64,000 bases of DNA from an uncultured Croceitalea sp. (GTDB lineage Bacteria > Bacteroidota > Bacteroidia > Flavobacteriales > Flavobacteriaceae), in assembly GCA_947495075.1 (NCBI GenBank), contig CANLXH010000002.1:682001-746000 (forward strand), in the 5' to 3' direction. Positions within the stretch are counted from its first letter, which is position 1. Each line of letters begins with the position of its first letter. A program made the translations under genes and the position numbers. Under the pieces are notes generated by a model, which was given only the letters and a program-made list of their open reading frames with translations, did not search any database and was not told the origin of the DNA. Of this stretch, positions 52,873 through 62,976 are shown one piece after another.

Positions 52873-53862
52873 ATGATAAAAAAAACAGCAGCGATTACAG
52901 CTGTAGGGGCATATTTACCAGACTTCGTGTTAACCAATCAGTTATTGGAGACCATGGTAGATACCAATGATGAATGGATTACCTCTAGAACCGGAATTAA
53001 AGAGAGAAGAATTCTAAAAAAGGAAGGTGCAGGAACATCTTACATGGCGATTGAAGCAGCCAAAGATTTAATCCAGAAGAAACACATAGAACCTTTAGAG
53101 ATAGACCTGGTTTTAGTAGCAACAGCGACACCAGATATGATGGTTGCATCAACGGCTGCATATGTAGCTTCTGAGATTGGAGCATCTAATGCATTCTCTT
53201 ATGATTTATCAGCAGCTTGCTCTAGTTTTTTATACGGAATGTCAACAGCATCTAGCTATATAGAATCAGGCAGATATAAAAAAGTATTGTTAATAGGAGC
53301 AGATAAGATGTCTTCTATTATAGATTATACAGATAGAACTACATGTATCATTTTTGGAGATGGGGCGGGAGCAGTTCTTTTTGAACCTAATGAAGAAGGA
53401 CTAGGATTACAAGATGAATACCTTAGGTCTGATGGAGTTGGAAGAAACTTTTTAAAAATGGATGCAGGTGGATCTATTTTACCAGCATCAGAAGACACAG
53501 TTAAGAATAGACAACATTACGTTTTTCAAGATGGGAAGTCTGTATTTAAGTTTGCCGTTTCTAATATGGCAGATGTATCTGGTAAAATAATGGAACGTAA
53601 CAATCTTTCTCATGATGATGTGCAATGGTTGGTACCGCATCAAGCTAATAAAAGAATTATAGATGCCACTGCTAGACGTATGGGTGTTGATGATAGTAAG
53701 GTAATGATGAATATTCATCGTTATGGAAATACAACATCGGCCACTTTGCCATTACTTTTGGCCGATTATGAAAATCAATTAAATAAAGGAGATAATCTGG
53801 TTTTTGCTGCTTTTGGTGGTGGATTTACTTGGGGATCTATTTATTTAAAATGGGCATATTAA
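52873..53862 (+). CDS. fabH: Beta-ketoacyl-ACP synthase III
   Basis: A 329-residue enzyme that starts fatty-acid synthesis by condensing acetyl-CoA with malonyl-ACP. The catalytic triad is complete: Cys in 'DLSAACSSFLYG', His in 'VPHQANKRI', Asn in 'YGNTTSAT'. I choose the ATG at 52873 (MIKKTAAITAVGAYLP); the frame is open to 52783, but the extra 30 residues are unlike FabH. plsX, often found between rpmF and fabH, is absent here. accB follows after 27 bases. Confidence 0.95.
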   Translation: MIKKTAAITAVGAYLPDFVLTNQLLETMVDTNDEWITSRTGIKERRILKKEGAGTSYMAIEAAKDLIQKKHIEPLEIDLVLVATATPDMMVASTAAYVASEIGASNAFSYDLSAACSSFLYGMSTASSYIESGRYKKVLLIGADKMSSIIDYTDRTTCIIFGDGAGAVLFEPNEEGLGLQDEYLRSDGVGRNFLKMDAGGSILPASEDTVKNRQHYVFQDGKSVFKFAVSNMADVSGKIMERNNLSHDDVQWLVPHQANKRIIDATARRMGVDDSKVMMNIHRYGNTTSATLPLLLADYENQLNKGDNLVFAAFGGGFTWGSIYLKWAY

Positions 53863-53889
53863 CTAACTAGAATAACTAAATCAAATTCA

Positions 53890-54381
53890 ATGGATATTAA
53901 AGAAATTCAAAGCTTGATCAAGTTTGTTGCTAAATCTGGTGCAAGTGAAGTGAAGTTGGAAATGGAAGATATCAAGATTACCATTCGTACGGGTGATCAG
54001 TCAAGTTCTCCAGAGACAACAATAGTGCAGCAAATTCCAATGGCTCAAGCCACGATGGCTGCTGCCCCTCAAGTTCCAGTTGTTACTCCAGAAGCAACAC
54101 CGGCTGCTCCTACTGCAGAAGCTTCTGATGATGATTCTAAATATATTACTATAAAATCCCCTATAATAGGAACGTTCTATAGAAAACCAGCACCAGACAA
54201 GCCTAATTTTGTTGAGGTTGGTAAAGATATACAACAAGGCGATGTGCTTTGTGTGATTGAAGCAATGAAACTTTTTAATGATATTGAGTCTGAAGTTTCA
54301 GGAAAAGTTGTCAAGATTCTTGTTGATGATTCTTCACCAGTAGAGTTTGACCAACCATTATTTTTAGTTGATCCATCATAA
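53890..54381 (+). CDS. accB: Acetyl-CoA carboxylase biotin carboxyl carrier protein
   Basis: A 163-residue carrier protein. An N-terminal helical domain (about 1-35) is followed by a Pro/Ala/Thr-rich linker (about 50-85) and the biotinyl domain with the biotinylated Lys in 'CVIEAMKLFNDIE'. It carries the carboxyl group between AccC and the carboxyltransferase in malonyl-CoA synthesis. It lies between fabH and accC. Confidence 0.96.
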   Translation: MDIKEIQSLIKFVAKSGASEVKLEMEDIKITIRTGDQSSSPETTIVQQIPMAQATMAAAPQVPVVTPEATPAAPTAEASDDDSKYITIKSPIIGTFYRKPAPDKPNFVEVGKDIQQGDVLCVIEAMKLFNDIESEVSGKVVKILVDDSSPVEFDQPLFLVDPS

Positions 54382-54473
54382 TTTTAAGTTTAGAAGTTTT
54401 AAGTTTTAAAGTTTAAAGCAAATGCATTTAAACACATAAACTGCTAAACCGTAAACTCTTAAACTAAAAAAAT

Positions 54474-55826
54474 ATGTTTAAAAAAATATTAATTGCCAAT
54501 AGGGGAGAAATTGCACTTCGTGTGATACGAACGTGTAAAGAAATGGGCATTAAAACCGTTGCTGTTTACTCAAAAGCAGATGAAGAAAGCTTACATGTAC
54601 GTTTTGCAGATGAAGCTGTTTGTATTGGTCCTGCTCCCAGTAGCGAATCTTACTTAAAAATTCCAAATATTATTGCTGCTGCGGAAATAACTAATGCAGA
54701 TGCGATTCACCCTGGTTATGGCTTCCTTTCGGAAAATTCTAAGTTTTCTAAAATTTGTGCGGAACACGACATTAAATTTATTGGTGCTTCAGGAGACCAA
54801 ATAGATAAAATGGGTGATAAAGCTACTGCAAAAGAGACCATGAAAAAAGCAGGTGTTCCTTGTGTACCTGGATCAGATGGATTGCTTAAAGATGTGGTAG
54901 ATGCAAAAAAGACTGCAAAAAAGATGGGCTATCCTGTAATGATTAAAGCAACTGCAGGTGGCGGTGGTAAAGGAATGCGTGCTGTTTGGAGTGAAGAGGA
55001 AATGGAAGATTTATATAATAGTGCAGTTCAAGAAGCTTCTGCAGCTTTTGGAAATGGCGCTATGTATATGGAAAAATTAATTGAAGAGCCACGCCATATA
55101 GAAATTCAGATAGTAGGTGACCAGTATGGCAAAGCGTGTCATCTTTCAGAACGTGATTGCTCTGTACAAAGAAGACACCAAAAGCTTACAGAAGAGACAC
55201 CATCTCCTTTTATGACAGACAAGTTAAGGGACGATATGGGGAAAGCAGCTGTTAAAGCAGCAGAATATATAAAATACGAGGGTGCAGGAACGGTAGAATT
55301 TTTGGTAGACAAACACCGTAATTTCTATTTTATGGAAATGAACACACGTATTCAAGTAGAGCATCCAATAACAGAACAAGTTGTGGATTACGACTTAATA
55401 CGCGAACAAATTTTAGTTGCTGGGGGCGTTCCAATTTCTGGAAAAAATTATATTCCAAAACTTCACTCAATAGAATGTAGAATTAATGCCGAAGATCCCT
55501 ATAATAACTTTAGACCTTCACCTGGTAGAATTACAACACTACACACACCTGGAGGTCATGGTATTCGTTTAGACACCCACGTATATAGCGGCTATATAAT
55601 TCCACCTAACTATGATTCTATGGTGGCAAAGCTAATTACCACTGCACAAACTCGCGAAGAAGCTATTAATAAAATGAGACGCGCCTTAGATGAATTTGTG
55701 ATTGAAGGTGTTAAAACCACTATACCATTTCATAGACAGTTAATGGATGAGCCAGATTATTTGGCGGGGAATTATACCACCAAGTTCATGGAAGATTTTG
55801 AAATGGATAAAAAATATGATTATTAA
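54474..55826 (+). CDS. accC: Acetyl-CoA carboxylase biotin carboxylase subunit
   Basis: A 450-residue ATP-grasp enzyme that carboxylates biotin on AccB. Landmarks: N-terminal '[20 protein letters not shown]', '[10 protein letters not shown]', the glycine-rich ATP lid '[14 protein letters not shown]', '[12 protein letters not shown]' and '[14 protein letters not shown]'. Together with accB it forms half of acetyl-CoA carboxylase; accA and accD are not in the window. A terminator follows. The 92 bases before the start hold AAGTTTTAAG-like near-repeats of no clear meaning. Confidence 0.97.
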   Translation: MFKKILIANRGEIALRVIRTCKEMGIKTVAVYSKADEESLHVRFADEAVCIGPAPSSESYLKIPNIIAAAEITNADAIHPGYGFLSENSKFSKICAEHDIKFIGASGDQIDKMGDKATAKETMKKAGVPCVPGSDGLLKDVVDAKKTAKKMGYPVMIKATAGGGGKGMRAVWSEEEMEDLYNSAVQEASAAFGNGAMYMEKLIEEPRHIEIQIVGDQYGKACHLSERDCSVQRRHQKLTEETPSPFMTDKLRDDMGKAAVKAAEYIKYEGAGTVEFLVDKHRNFYFMEMNTRIQVEHPITEQVVDYDLIREQILVAGGVPISGKNYIPKLHSIECRINAEDPYNNFRPSPGRITTLHTPGGHGIRLDTHVYSGYIIPPNYDSMVAKLITTAQTREEAINKMRRALDEFVIEGVKTTIPFHRQLMDEPDYLAGNYTTKFMEDFEMDKKYDY

Positions 55827-55831
55827 AATAG

Positions 55832-55853
55832 ACCCCGATTTATCGGGGTTTTT
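55832..55853 (+). terminator. Terminator after accC
   Basis: ACCCCGA, TTTA loop, TCGGGGT and a T run. It ends the fatty-acid cluster just before the FAD oxidoreductase start at 55860. Confidence 0.88.
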
Positions 55854-55859
55854 GCTTTT

Positions 55860-56972
55860 ATGGAATTAAGTTATTGGGAATATAAAACATGGCTTTCTAA
55901 TGTAGATTTTACTATTGTTGGTAGTGGTATAGTAGGTTTAACTACTGCAATTAACCTTAAAAATTGTTTTCCAAAAGCTAAGATTTTAGTTCTCGAGAAA
56001 GGTATGCTACCGCAAGGCGCAAGTACAAAAAATGCAGGATTTGCATGTTTTGGCAGCGCTTCTGAACTGCTCTCAGATTTAAAAACACATTCAGAAGATG
56101 AACTGCTTAAGCTTGTTCGACAACGCTGGGAAGGAATACAAGCTCTTCGAGGGTTGATAGGTGATAAATCACTTAATTTTGAGCAAAATGGAGGGCACGA
56201 ACTTTTTTTAGAGAAGGAAACTAAACTCTTTCAAGAATGCAAAGAAAAGCTACCATACTTAAATAAGCTTTTGCTTCCGGTTTTTAAAGAAGAAGCTTTT
56301 GAGCTAAACAGAAACACATATAATTTTGCAGGAATTATACCTTCATATATTACACAAAAGTTCGAAGGTCAAATAGATACAGGAAGTATGATGGTAGAAC
56401 TTCTTAGTATCGCAGGTAAAAAAGGCATTCTGATTTTGAATTCGGTAAACGTTGAGGGCTTTTTAGAAAAAGAAGATAACGTTTCTATAAAAACAAATCA
56501 ATTCAAGTTTAATACTCAAAAACTTTTTATCACGACAAATGGTTTTGCTTCACAGTTCTTAAATGAAAATGTAAAGCCAGCAAGAGCACAAGTATTAATT
56601 ACCAAACCAATTTCTGATTTAAAAGTAAAAGGTGCCTTTCATTTTGATGAAGGCTATTATTATTTAAGAAATATAGATAACAGAATCTTGTTTGGGGGCG
56701 GTCGAAACCTAGACTTTGATACTGAAGAAACCTCGGCATTTGGTAAAACAAAATTGATACAAGAGCAGTTGGAACAGTTTCTAAAAACAGTCATACTACC
56801 AAATTCCGCTTTTGAAATAGAACATCGTTGGAGTGGAATAATGGGCGTAGGAAACCAAAAGAAACCAATTATAAAACAAATGTCAAATAATGTGTTTTGT
56901 GGAATTCGTTTAGGAGGTATGGGTATTGCTATAGGAAGTTTAGTGGGTAAAGAATTAGCAGAACTAGTATAG
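55860..56972 (+). CDS. FAD-dependent oxidoreductase (DAO family)
   Basis: A 370-residue flavoenzyme of the D-amino-acid-oxidase/glycine-oxidase fold. The dinucleotide-binding motif is 'FTIVGSGIVGLTTAIN' followed by 'VLEKGMLPQGASTKNAG', where the flavin-loop Ser-Thr-Lys-Asn pattern occurs. The C-terminal part reads 'IEHRWSGIMG' and 'CGIRLGGMGIAIG', typical of the family's second FAD contact. The substrate is unknown. The GreA/B-like gene starts one base after its stop, so the two are coupled. Confidence 0.88.
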   Translation: MELSYWEYKTWLSNVDFTIVGSGIVGLTTAINLKNCFPKAKILVLEKGMLPQGASTKNAGFACFGSASELLSDLKTHSEDELLKLVRQRWEGIQALRGLIGDKSLNFEQNGGHELFLEKETKLFQECKEKLPYLNKLLLPVFKEEAFELNRNTYNFAGIIPSYITQKFEGQIDTGSMMVELLSIAGKKGILILNSVNVEGFLEKEDNVSIKTNQFKFNTQKLFITTNGFASQFLNENVKPARAQVLITKPISDLKVKGAFHFDEGYYYLRNIDNRILFGGGRNLDFDTEETSAFGKTKLIQEQLEQFLKTVILPNSAFEIEHRWSGIMGVGNQKKPIIKQMSNNVFCGIRLGGMGIAIGSLVGKELAELV

Positions 56973-56973
56973 T

Positions 56974-57417
56974 ATGAAGGAAGAAGCATACCAATTTTGT
57001 AAAGCGTATATATTAGGAAGACTTCAAAGAATTACCAAAAATATTATAGAGATAAATGCATCTCTAAATTCCGAAACTAAGAGTAGTGCTGGAGATAAGC
57101 ATGAAACAGGACGCGCTATGCTTCAATTAGAACGAGAAAAGCTAAGCCAGCAGTTATTAGAGGCAGAAAAAACGGCACAGTTACTTAAAAGAGTAAAGGC
57201 ATCTAAGCAGTCTAATTCTGTAATTCTTGGGAGTTTGGTCAAAACTTCAAATGCCACTTACTATATTGCAATTTCAGCTGGAAAATTTGAGTATAAATCT
57301 GGAATTGTGTATTGTATTTCTGCAAATACGCCAATAGGTAAACTACTTTTAGGAAAGGTTAAGGAAATGTCTTTTGTGTTTAATAACAAAGAACATAAGA
57401 TACTGGAAGTCAATTAA
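56974..57417 (+). CDS. GreA/GreB-like small protein
   Basis: A 147-residue cytoplasmic protein. Residues about 5-75 are a long charged coiled coil containing 'SSAGDKHETGRAMLQLE'; residues about 80-147 resemble the FKBP-like C-terminal domain of Gre factors ('GSLVKTSNATYYIAISAG', then 'NTPIGKLLLGKV'). In databases such flavobacterial proteins are, as I recall, often labelled 3-oxoacyl-ACP synthase, which the sequence does not support. It could be a Gre-type factor acting in the RNA polymerase secondary channel; this is inference. It follows the FAD oxidoreductase by one base. Confidence 0.75.
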   Translation: MKEEAYQFCKAYILGRLQRITKNIIEINASLNSETKSSAGDKHETGRAMLQLEREKLSQQLLEAEKTAQLLKRVKASKQSNSVILGSLVKTSNATYYIAISAGKFEYKSGIVYCISANTPIGKLLLGKVKEMSFVFNNKEHKILEVN

Positions 57418-57504
57418 TAATGCTTTGCCTCTTTTAACTATTTCTTAAAATTTTATTTACTGTTGTTCACTATCTTTAAGAGGTTAACCAAAAAATAAAT
57501 AATC

Positions 57505-57882
57505 ATGACAACTAAAGAAGTAGCAGATAAGTTTGTGAACTTATGTAAAGAAGGGAAGTATGATGAAGCATACGGAATGTATGCCGATAATGCTGTAAGT
57601 GAAGAAATGCCTGGTGTGCCAAACAATGTAACCAAGGGCAAAGCAAATATCTTAAAAGAGTTTCAGCAATGGGGAGAGAGTATTGAAGAAATGCACGGTG
57701 GTTCTGTAGGTGAACCAATGGTCGCAGGTAATCATTTTGTGGTTCCTATGTCTATGGATGCCACTTTTAAGGATAGGGGAAGGCAACAAATGGATGAGTT
57801 ATGTGTATATCAAGTTGAAAATGACCAAATTACAAGAGCCACGTATCATTACCAGTTACCGGATATGGGCCAGGGAATGTAA
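57505..57882 (+). CDS. NTF2-like / SnoaL-like protein
   Basis: A 125-residue protein with the cone-shaped NTF2-like pattern: an N-terminal helix ('VADKFVNLCKEGKYDEAYG'), 'MYADNAVSEEMPG', then beta strands ('EPMVAGNHFVVPMSMDATF', 'YQVENDQITRATYHY'). The family is diverse (isomerases, stress proteins, scaffold-like forms), so no function can be given. It ends just before the convergent arfB gene. Confidence 0.82.
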   Translation: MTTKEVADKFVNLCKEGKYDEAYGMYADNAVSEEMPGVPNNVTKGKANILKEFQQWGESIEEMHGGSVGEPMVAGNHFVVPMSMDATFKDRGRQQMDELCVYQVENDQITRATYHYQLPDMGQGM

Positions 57883-57887
57883 ATAAG

Positions 57888-58292
57888 CTAATCTAAGTTT
57901 GGCTTTTTCCGATTTGCTTTTTTTGAAGCAGCTATTTTTTTAAATTTTAGTCGCTTCTCAACAGACGATTTTGAAGGCTTTGTAGGTTTCCTTTTTTTAG
58001 GAATATACAAAGCCTTTTTTAGCACATCTAAAAAACGTTTTACAACAAGGTCTTTATTCTTATGCTGACTCCTAGCTTCATCACAATGTAAAATTAAGAC
58101 ACCATTTTTTGTTAATCTAGCATCTAACTTCAAGAATAAACGCTCTTTTTCTGTATTGGATAAGCTCTCGGAATCTAAAATCGAAAAACTAAGTTCAACC
58201 TTTGAAGAAACTTTGTTTACATGCTGCCCACCAGCACCACTGCTTCGAATAGCTTTAAACTTTAATTCGGAAATAAGATTCTTGGAATTCAA
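57888..58292 (-). CDS. arfB: Alternative ribosome-rescue factor / peptidyl-tRNA hydrolase ArfB
   Basis: A 134-residue GGQ protein (Gly21-Gly22-Gln23 in 'SSGAGGQHVNKVSSKV'), related to class I release factors without the codon-recognition domain. The basic C-terminal tail (KKRKPTKPSKSS, then FKKIAASKKANRKK) fits ArfB/YaeJ, whose tail enters the mRNA channel of stalled ribosomes. It hydrolyses peptidyl-tRNA to free stalled ribosomes. The ABC ATPase gene lies 32 bases upstream. Confidence 0.92.
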   Translation of the reverse strand: MNSKNLISELKFKAIRSSGAGGQHVNKVSSKVELSFSILDSESLSNTEKERLFLKLDARLTKNGVLILHCDEARSQHKNKDLVVKRFLDVLKKALYIPKKRKPTKPSKSSVEKRLKFKKIAASKKANRKKPNLD

Positions 58293-58324
58293 CCTTCTTA
58301 TTTTAAATTGATAAAAATAACACC

Positions 58325-59308
58325 CTAATTCTTATGTACCATGCGTTTGTTTACAAGCTGTAGAGAAACGTTAAGATACACTCTGGCATGTATTTTTAAC
58401 GCGTTTGGGTTTGTAAAAAACACAGTTTGACTATTTTCTGCCAGCCCCTCGATTACAAAATGTCCTCCTTTAAAATGATTGTTTATCACATAAACTTCAA
58501 ATCCAGATTCTTTAGAGATTTCAAATTCATGAGGATAGATAAGAATGGAAGCATCTACCTCTGTGTATTCTTTTAATAAAGAGATTGGTAGTTCGTTCAC
58601 CTGCCCAAAAAGCGAAGCCACATATTTTTCTTTGGGTTTTTGGTATAATGCTTCTATACTTGTGTTTGCGACTGTTTTACCATCTTTTAAAACAAGGATA
58701 TTATCAGCAAAAGAGAGTATATCGTTAGGATCATGAGTAGCGTTTAAAATGGTTATGCCCTTTTCTTTTAGATAAGGAAAAAGACGATGCCTCAGTTCAT
58801 TTTTTTTAAACTGATCAATACTGCTAAAAGGTTCGTCTAACAGCAATACTTCAGGTTCTTGTGCTAGAGCTCTGGCAAGAGCAACGCGTTGTTGTTGGCC
58901 ACCGCTTAGATTTTTAACTTTTACATCTGCGAAGTTTACTAGTTCTATCACCTCTAACAGCTCGTTTATTCTACTTTCATGATTTTCTTGGTCAAAAACA
59001 GAGAGGAATTCCCCAATATTTTCGGCTACAGAGGTAAAGGTCATTAAATTAAAATCTTGAGCTACGTACCTCATATATTTTTCGCCAGGAACTAGATTAA
59101 AATTAGGTCCCAAAACTTGTTGTTTACCCCAAAAAATTTCACCAGAATTTAAATCAAGCAAGCCATAGATAGCTTTTAGCAAAGTGCTCTTGCCCGACCC
59201 GCTTTCCCCCATAATGGATAGGTGACTTCCTTTTTCAAGAGAGAAGGTTATATTCTCAAGAATGGGTATATCTTTATAAGAGAAAGAGACGTTGTTTATA
59301 TGAAGCAT
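58325..59308 (-). CDS. ABC transporter ATP-binding protein (orphan)
   Basis: A 327-residue ATPase. Walker A is 'GESGSGKST', the signature 'LSGGQQQRVALARALA', Walker B 'VLLLDEPFSS', and the switch His is in 'NATHDPND'. The last 110 residues form an extra domain like the TOBE-type regulatory domain of importers for metals, phosphonate or polyamines. No permease or binding protein is nearby, so its partner is elsewhere. It lies between the prolyl oligopeptidase and arfB genes. Confidence 0.9.
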   Translation of the reverse strand: MLHINNVSFSYKDIPILENITFSLEKGSHLSIMGESGSGKSTLLKAIYGLLDLNSGEIFWGKQQVLGPNFNLVPGEKYMRYVAQDFNLMTFTSVAENIGEFLSVFDQENHESRINELLEVIELVNFADVKVKNLSGGQQQRVALARALAQEPEVLLLDEPFSSIDQFKKNELRHRLFPYLKEKGITILNATHDPNDILSFADNILVLKDGKTVANTSIEALYQKPKEKYVASLFGQVNELPISLLKEYTEVDASILIYPHEFEISKESGFEVYVINNHFKGGHFVIEGLAENSQTVFFTNPNALKIHARVYLNVSLQLVNKRMVHKN

Positions 59309-59322
59309 GTGTGTTTTAAAAA

Positions 59323-59354
59323 ATAAAATCCGCTTCCAAAGAAACGGATTTTAT
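59323..59354 (-). terminator. Terminator after the prolyl oligopeptidase gene
   Basis: ATAAAATCCG pairs with CGGATTTTAT over 10 bases, with a further short inner pairing. On the minus strand it is followed by a T-rich run. It lies between the S9 peptidase and the ABC ATPase genes. Confidence 0.8.
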
Positions 59355-59378
59355 GCAATTATTATGTTATTATTAAAA

Positions 59379-61529
59379 TTAGTCTCTAAACTCTTTTAAT
59401 ACTGCTTGATTAGGTAATTGATTATAACCCATATTGAACAAAGTAAAACCAAAAATATCTGCATATTGTTCTATGGTTTTACTTACTGGGGTACCTGCGC
59501 CGTGCCCGGCATTAGTTTCAATACGAATTAATGTTGGGTTAGTGCCTGTCTGTTTTTTTTGAAGCTCAGCTGCAAATTTAAAACTATGTGCTGGCACTAC
59601 TCTATCATCATGATCACCTGTTGTTACCAAAGTAGCAGGGTATTCAACTCCTTTTTTTACATTATGTACGGGAGAGTATCCTTTTAAATATTCAAACATT
59701 TCTTGGCTATCTTCAGCGGTACCGTAGTCGTATGCCCAACCGGCTCCTGCAGTAAAGGTGTGGTAACGCAGCATGTCTAAAACACCTACGGCAGGTAATG
59801 CTACTTGCATTAAGTCTGGGCGCTGCGTCATCGTGGCACCAACTAGAAGACCACCGTTAGATCCACCACTAATAGCTAAATATTCCTTAGAAGTATATTT
59901 ATTAGCGATGAGGTATTCCGCTGCGGCGATAAAATCATCAAAAACGCTTTGTTTTTGTGTTTTTATACCGGCATTATGCCATTTTTTACCGTACTCCCCA
60001 CCACCTCTAAGGTTTGGTACGGCATATATGCCGCCTTGTTCCATCCAAACGGCGTTTACTATGCTAAAAGATGGTGTAAGGCTAATATTAAAGCCACCAT
60101 AACCATATAAGATGGTAGGGTTTGTCCCGTTAAGTTCAACGCCTTTTTTATGGGTAATAATCATAGGCACTTTTGTGCCGTCTTTAGAATCATAGAAAAC
60201 CTGGGTAGACACGTAATCAGCAGGATTAAAATCGATATCCGGTTTCCAGTATTGCTTATATTCACCAGTTTCTACGTTGTATTTATAAGATGACCCTGGA
60301 GTATTGTAATTCGTAAATGAAAAGTAGAATTCTTTATCTTCTTTTTTGCCACCAAATCCACTAGCACTACCAATACCTGGAAGTACTACTTCACGAACTA
60401 GTTTTCCATCAAAATCATACTGCAATACCTTAGAAATAGCCTCGACCATATATTCTGTAAAGAAATAACCCCCGCCAGAACCTGCAGTTAGTACGTTATC
60501 GGTTTCAGGAATAAAATCTGCCCAGTTTTCAGGCGTAGGATTTTTAGCATTGGTAACTACTATTTTTTTGTTTGGCGCATCCATATTGGTGACCATAAAT
60601 AGTTTCGACCCTTCATTCTCTATTACTCGAGTGTCTGAATTGGTATGATTTAGAATAGTGATTAAATCTCCATCAGTTTCAAGATCTTTTAAGAATAATT
60701 TATTCCCTGATGTTGAAGTAGAAGCTGTTATCACCAAATACCGTTCATCTCCCGTAAGATAACCACCAACATATCGATGCTTTTCTTCAAGAGTTCCTCC
60801 AAAAATCAATTTGTCTTCTGATTGTGGGGTACCTACTTTATGATAATACAGCTTATGTTGATCTGTTTTAGCAGATAACTCACTGCCTTTAGGCTTATCA
60901 TAGCTAGAATAGTAAAAGCCTTCATTACCTTTCCATGAGATTCCACTGAACTTTATATCTACAAGCGTATCTTCTACTTGTTCTTTTGTTTTTGTATTTA
61001 TTATTATAGCTTTTCTCCAGTCACTTCCACCTTCAGAAATTAGATAACCGGCCAAAGAACCATCTTTTGTAAAATTTAAACCTGCAAGAGAAGTGGTGCC
61101 ATCTTTTGAAAATGTGTTAGGGTCAAGAAACACTCCTTCTGCACCGTCTCCTTGTTTACGGTAGACTACATATTGGTTTTGTAGACCATTGTTTTTATAG
61201 AAATAAGTATATTCTCCTTCTTTAAAAGGCGAACCCAACTTTTCATAATTCCATAGTTTTTGCAATCTATTTTTTAAGTCTTCTCTAAAAGGAATGCTGT
61301 CTAAGTATCCAAAAGTGGTTTTATTCTGGGTTTTTACCCATGCCTCGGTTTCTGGACTACGGTCGTCTTCTAGCCAACGGTAAGGATCTTGTACTTTGGT
61401 TCCAAAATAGGTATCTACGGTATCAACTTCTTGGGTGGTAGGATAATTCACAACGATAAGGTCTCTCTTTTTTTCGGTTTTGCAGGAGGTTATTGCCAAA
61501 ACTGACAATAAAAAAGTAATTTTTTTCAT
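59379..61529 (-). CDS. Prolyl oligopeptidase family serine peptidase (S9A), lipoprotein
   Basis: A 716-residue enzyme with a lipoprotein signal ([10 protein letters not shown]). A seven-bladed propeller (about residues 80-430) gates an alpha/beta-hydrolase domain with the triad Ser in '[10 protein letters not shown]', Asp in 'DHDDRV', His in 'NAGHGAGTP'. It cuts short peptides after proline. The length is normal for prolyl endopeptidase. It is followed by a terminator. Confidence 0.94.
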   Translation of the reverse strand: MKKITFLLSVLAITSCKTEKKRDLIVVNYPTTQEVDTVDTYFGTKVQDPYRWLEDDRSPETEAWVKTQNKTTFGYLDSIPFREDLKNRLQKLWNYEKLGSPFKEGEYTYFYKNNGLQNQYVVYRKQGDGAEGVFLDPNTFSKDGTTSLAGLNFTKDGSLAGYLISEGGSDWRKAIIINTKTKEQVEDTLVDIKFSGISWKGNEGFYYSSYDKPKGSELSAKTDQHKLYYHKVGTPQSEDKLIFGGTLEEKHRYVGGYLTGDERYLVITASTSTSGNKLFLKDLETDGDLITILNHTNSDTRVIENEGSKLFMVTNMDAPNKKIVVTNAKNPTPENWADFIPETDNVLTAGSGGGYFFTEYMVEAISKVLQYDFDGKLVREVVLPGIGSASGFGGKKEDKEFYFSFTNYNTPGSSYKYNVETGEYKQYWKPDIDFNPADYVSTQVFYDSKDGTKVPMIITHKKGVELNGTNPTILYGYGGFNISLTPSFSIVNAVWMEQGGIYAVPNLRGGGEYGKKWHNAGIKTQKQSVFDDFIAAAEYLIANKYTSKEYLAISGGSNGGLLVGATMTQRPDLMQVALPAVGVLDMLRYHTFTAGAGWAYDYGTAEDSQEMFEYLKGYSPVHNVKKGVEYPATLVTTGDHDDRVVPAHSFKFAAELQKKQTGTNPTLIRIETNAGHGAGTPVSKTIEQYADIFGFTLFNMGYNQLPNQAVLKEFRD

Positions 61530-61664
61530 TTTGGGTGATTGATTTAGCGCGCCTAAATTACCATAAATACCTCTAAAAGGAAGTAAAATGAAAAATGCTT
61601 AACTTTTTTTAACGAATGTCAAATAGACATTAAATCAGGAGAATTAGAAAGTGAAAATAATACA

Positions 61665-61964
61665 TCAAGCAAAAACATCGTAATGCACTACTTTTTCTTC
61701 AAATTCTAAAAGATAATTATCATCTTCGGGATAGTATTTTGCCTTTTCAAAATCTTCACCGGCAAAATTCTTAATAACTGCTAGATTTTCCCAAAACGTA
61801 ATTAGGGTAAAATGCCCTTCATTATTTTCCAATCTTTTTAAAAAGGTAAGACTTACGAACCCATCAGTTTTATTATAGTCTGGTACAGCAACTTTTTTCA
61901 GAAAAGCGGTGTAATCATCAAAATTTTTAGCTGATGTCTTTCCTTGCCATATGCGAGCAATCAT
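61665..61964 (-). CDS. Antibiotic biosynthesis monooxygenase (ABM)-like protein
   Basis: A 99-residue protein with the dimeric alpha+beta barrel pattern of the ABM family: 'MIARIWQGKTSAKNFDDY' at the start, 'GFVSLTFLKRLENNEGHF', 'ITFWENLAVIKNFAG' and a C-terminal 'HYDVFA'. Members include haem-degrading and quinol monooxygenases, but many have no known activity. It starts 1 base after the asd stop, so it is cotranscribed with asd. Confidence 0.8.
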   Translation of the reverse strand: MIARIWQGKTSAKNFDDYTAFLKKVAVPDYNKTDGFVSLTFLKRLENNEGHFTLITFWENLAVIKNFAGEDFEKAKYYPEDDNYLLEFEEKVVHYDVFA

Positions 61965-61965
61965 A

Positions 61966-62955
61966 TTACACTAAGTTATTTTCTACTAAATACTCAGCAA
62001 TTTGTACCGCATTGGTTGCAGCTCCTTTTCTGAGATTGTCAGACACAATCCACATGTTGAGGGTATTGCGTTGGGTTTCGTCTCTGCGGATACGCCCCAC
62101 AAAAACATCGTCTTTATCATGGGCATATATGGGCATTGGGTAAGTGTTGGTATCTGGATTGTCTTGTACGGTGACTCCAGGAGTTTCACTCAGTAACTGG
62201 CGAACTTCAGCCAGGTCAAAATCATTATGAAACTCAACATTTACCGATTCTGAATGACCGCCTGCAGTTGGTATACGCACAGCTGTAGCAGAAACAGAGA
62301 AGGTTCTATCATCCATTATTTTTTGTGGTTCTCTAGCTAGTTTCATCTCTTCTTTAGTATAGCCGTTTTCTAGAAAAACATCACAATGAGGCAATGCATT
62401 TCTATTTATAGGATATGGATAGGCCATTTCACCTTGTACGCCTGCCATTTCGTTTTCTAATTGTTTTACAGCTTTTACTCCTGTACCAGAAACTGATTGA
62501 TAGGTTGAAATGACCACACGTTTCATCTGATACTTTTTATGAAGCGGGTTTAGCGCCATGACCAATTGTATGGTAGAACAGTTTGGGTTGGCAATAATTT
62601 TATCAGCACTGGTTAGTTCTGAAGCATTGATTTCTGGAACTATTAGTTTTTTGGAAGCATCCATACGCCATGCAGAAGAATTATCTACTACAGTAGTACC
62701 TACCTCGGCAAATTTTGGAGCCCATTCCAACGAGGTATCACCACCAGCAGAAAATATAGCGATATTTGGTTGAGCTGCTACTGCAGTTTCTAAACCAATA
62801 ATGGTATGCTCTTCGCCTTTATAGCTCAATTTTTTGCCTACAGAACGTTCAGAAGCTACCAATAACAATTCTGTAATAGGAAAATTACGTTCTGCCAATA
62901 CTTTTAACATGACCTCGCCAACCATACCGGTCGCACCAACAACTGCTACTTTCAT
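61966..62955 (-). CDS. asd: Aspartate-semialdehyde dehydrogenase
   Basis: A 329-residue NADPH-dependent enzyme of lysine, threonine, methionine and diaminopimelate synthesis. The nucleotide motif is 'VVGATGMVGEVML' at residues 5-17, and catalytic Cys126 lies in 'IANPNCSTIQ'. 'VSGTGVKAVKQLENE' and the conserved His in 'TAGGHSESVNVEF' follow. Its own promoter lies upstream. The ABM-like gene follows after one base. Confidence 0.96.
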   Translation of the reverse strand: MKVAVVGATGMVGEVMLKVLAERNFPITELLLVASERSVGKKLSYKGEEHTIIGLETAVAAQPNIAIFSAGGDTSLEWAPKFAEVGTTVVDNSSAWRMDASKKLIVPEINASELTSADKIIANPNCSTIQLVMALNPLHKKYQMKRVVISTYQSVSGTGVKAVKQLENEMAGVQGEMAYPYPINRNALPHCDVFLENGYTKEEMKLAREPQKIMDDRTFSVSATAVRIPTAGGHSESVNVEFHNDFDLAEVRQLLSETPGVTVQDNPDTNTYPMPIYAHDKDDVFVGRIRRDETQRNTLNMWIVSDNLRKGAATNAVQIAEYLVENNLV

Positions 62956-62976
62956 TAAAAATTTATTTTAAAGGAA

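Noticed and set aside
54382-54473. AAGTTTTAAG-like near-repeats before accC as an operator
   Set aside because: They are low-complexity AT sequence with no symmetry strong enough to support a binding site.
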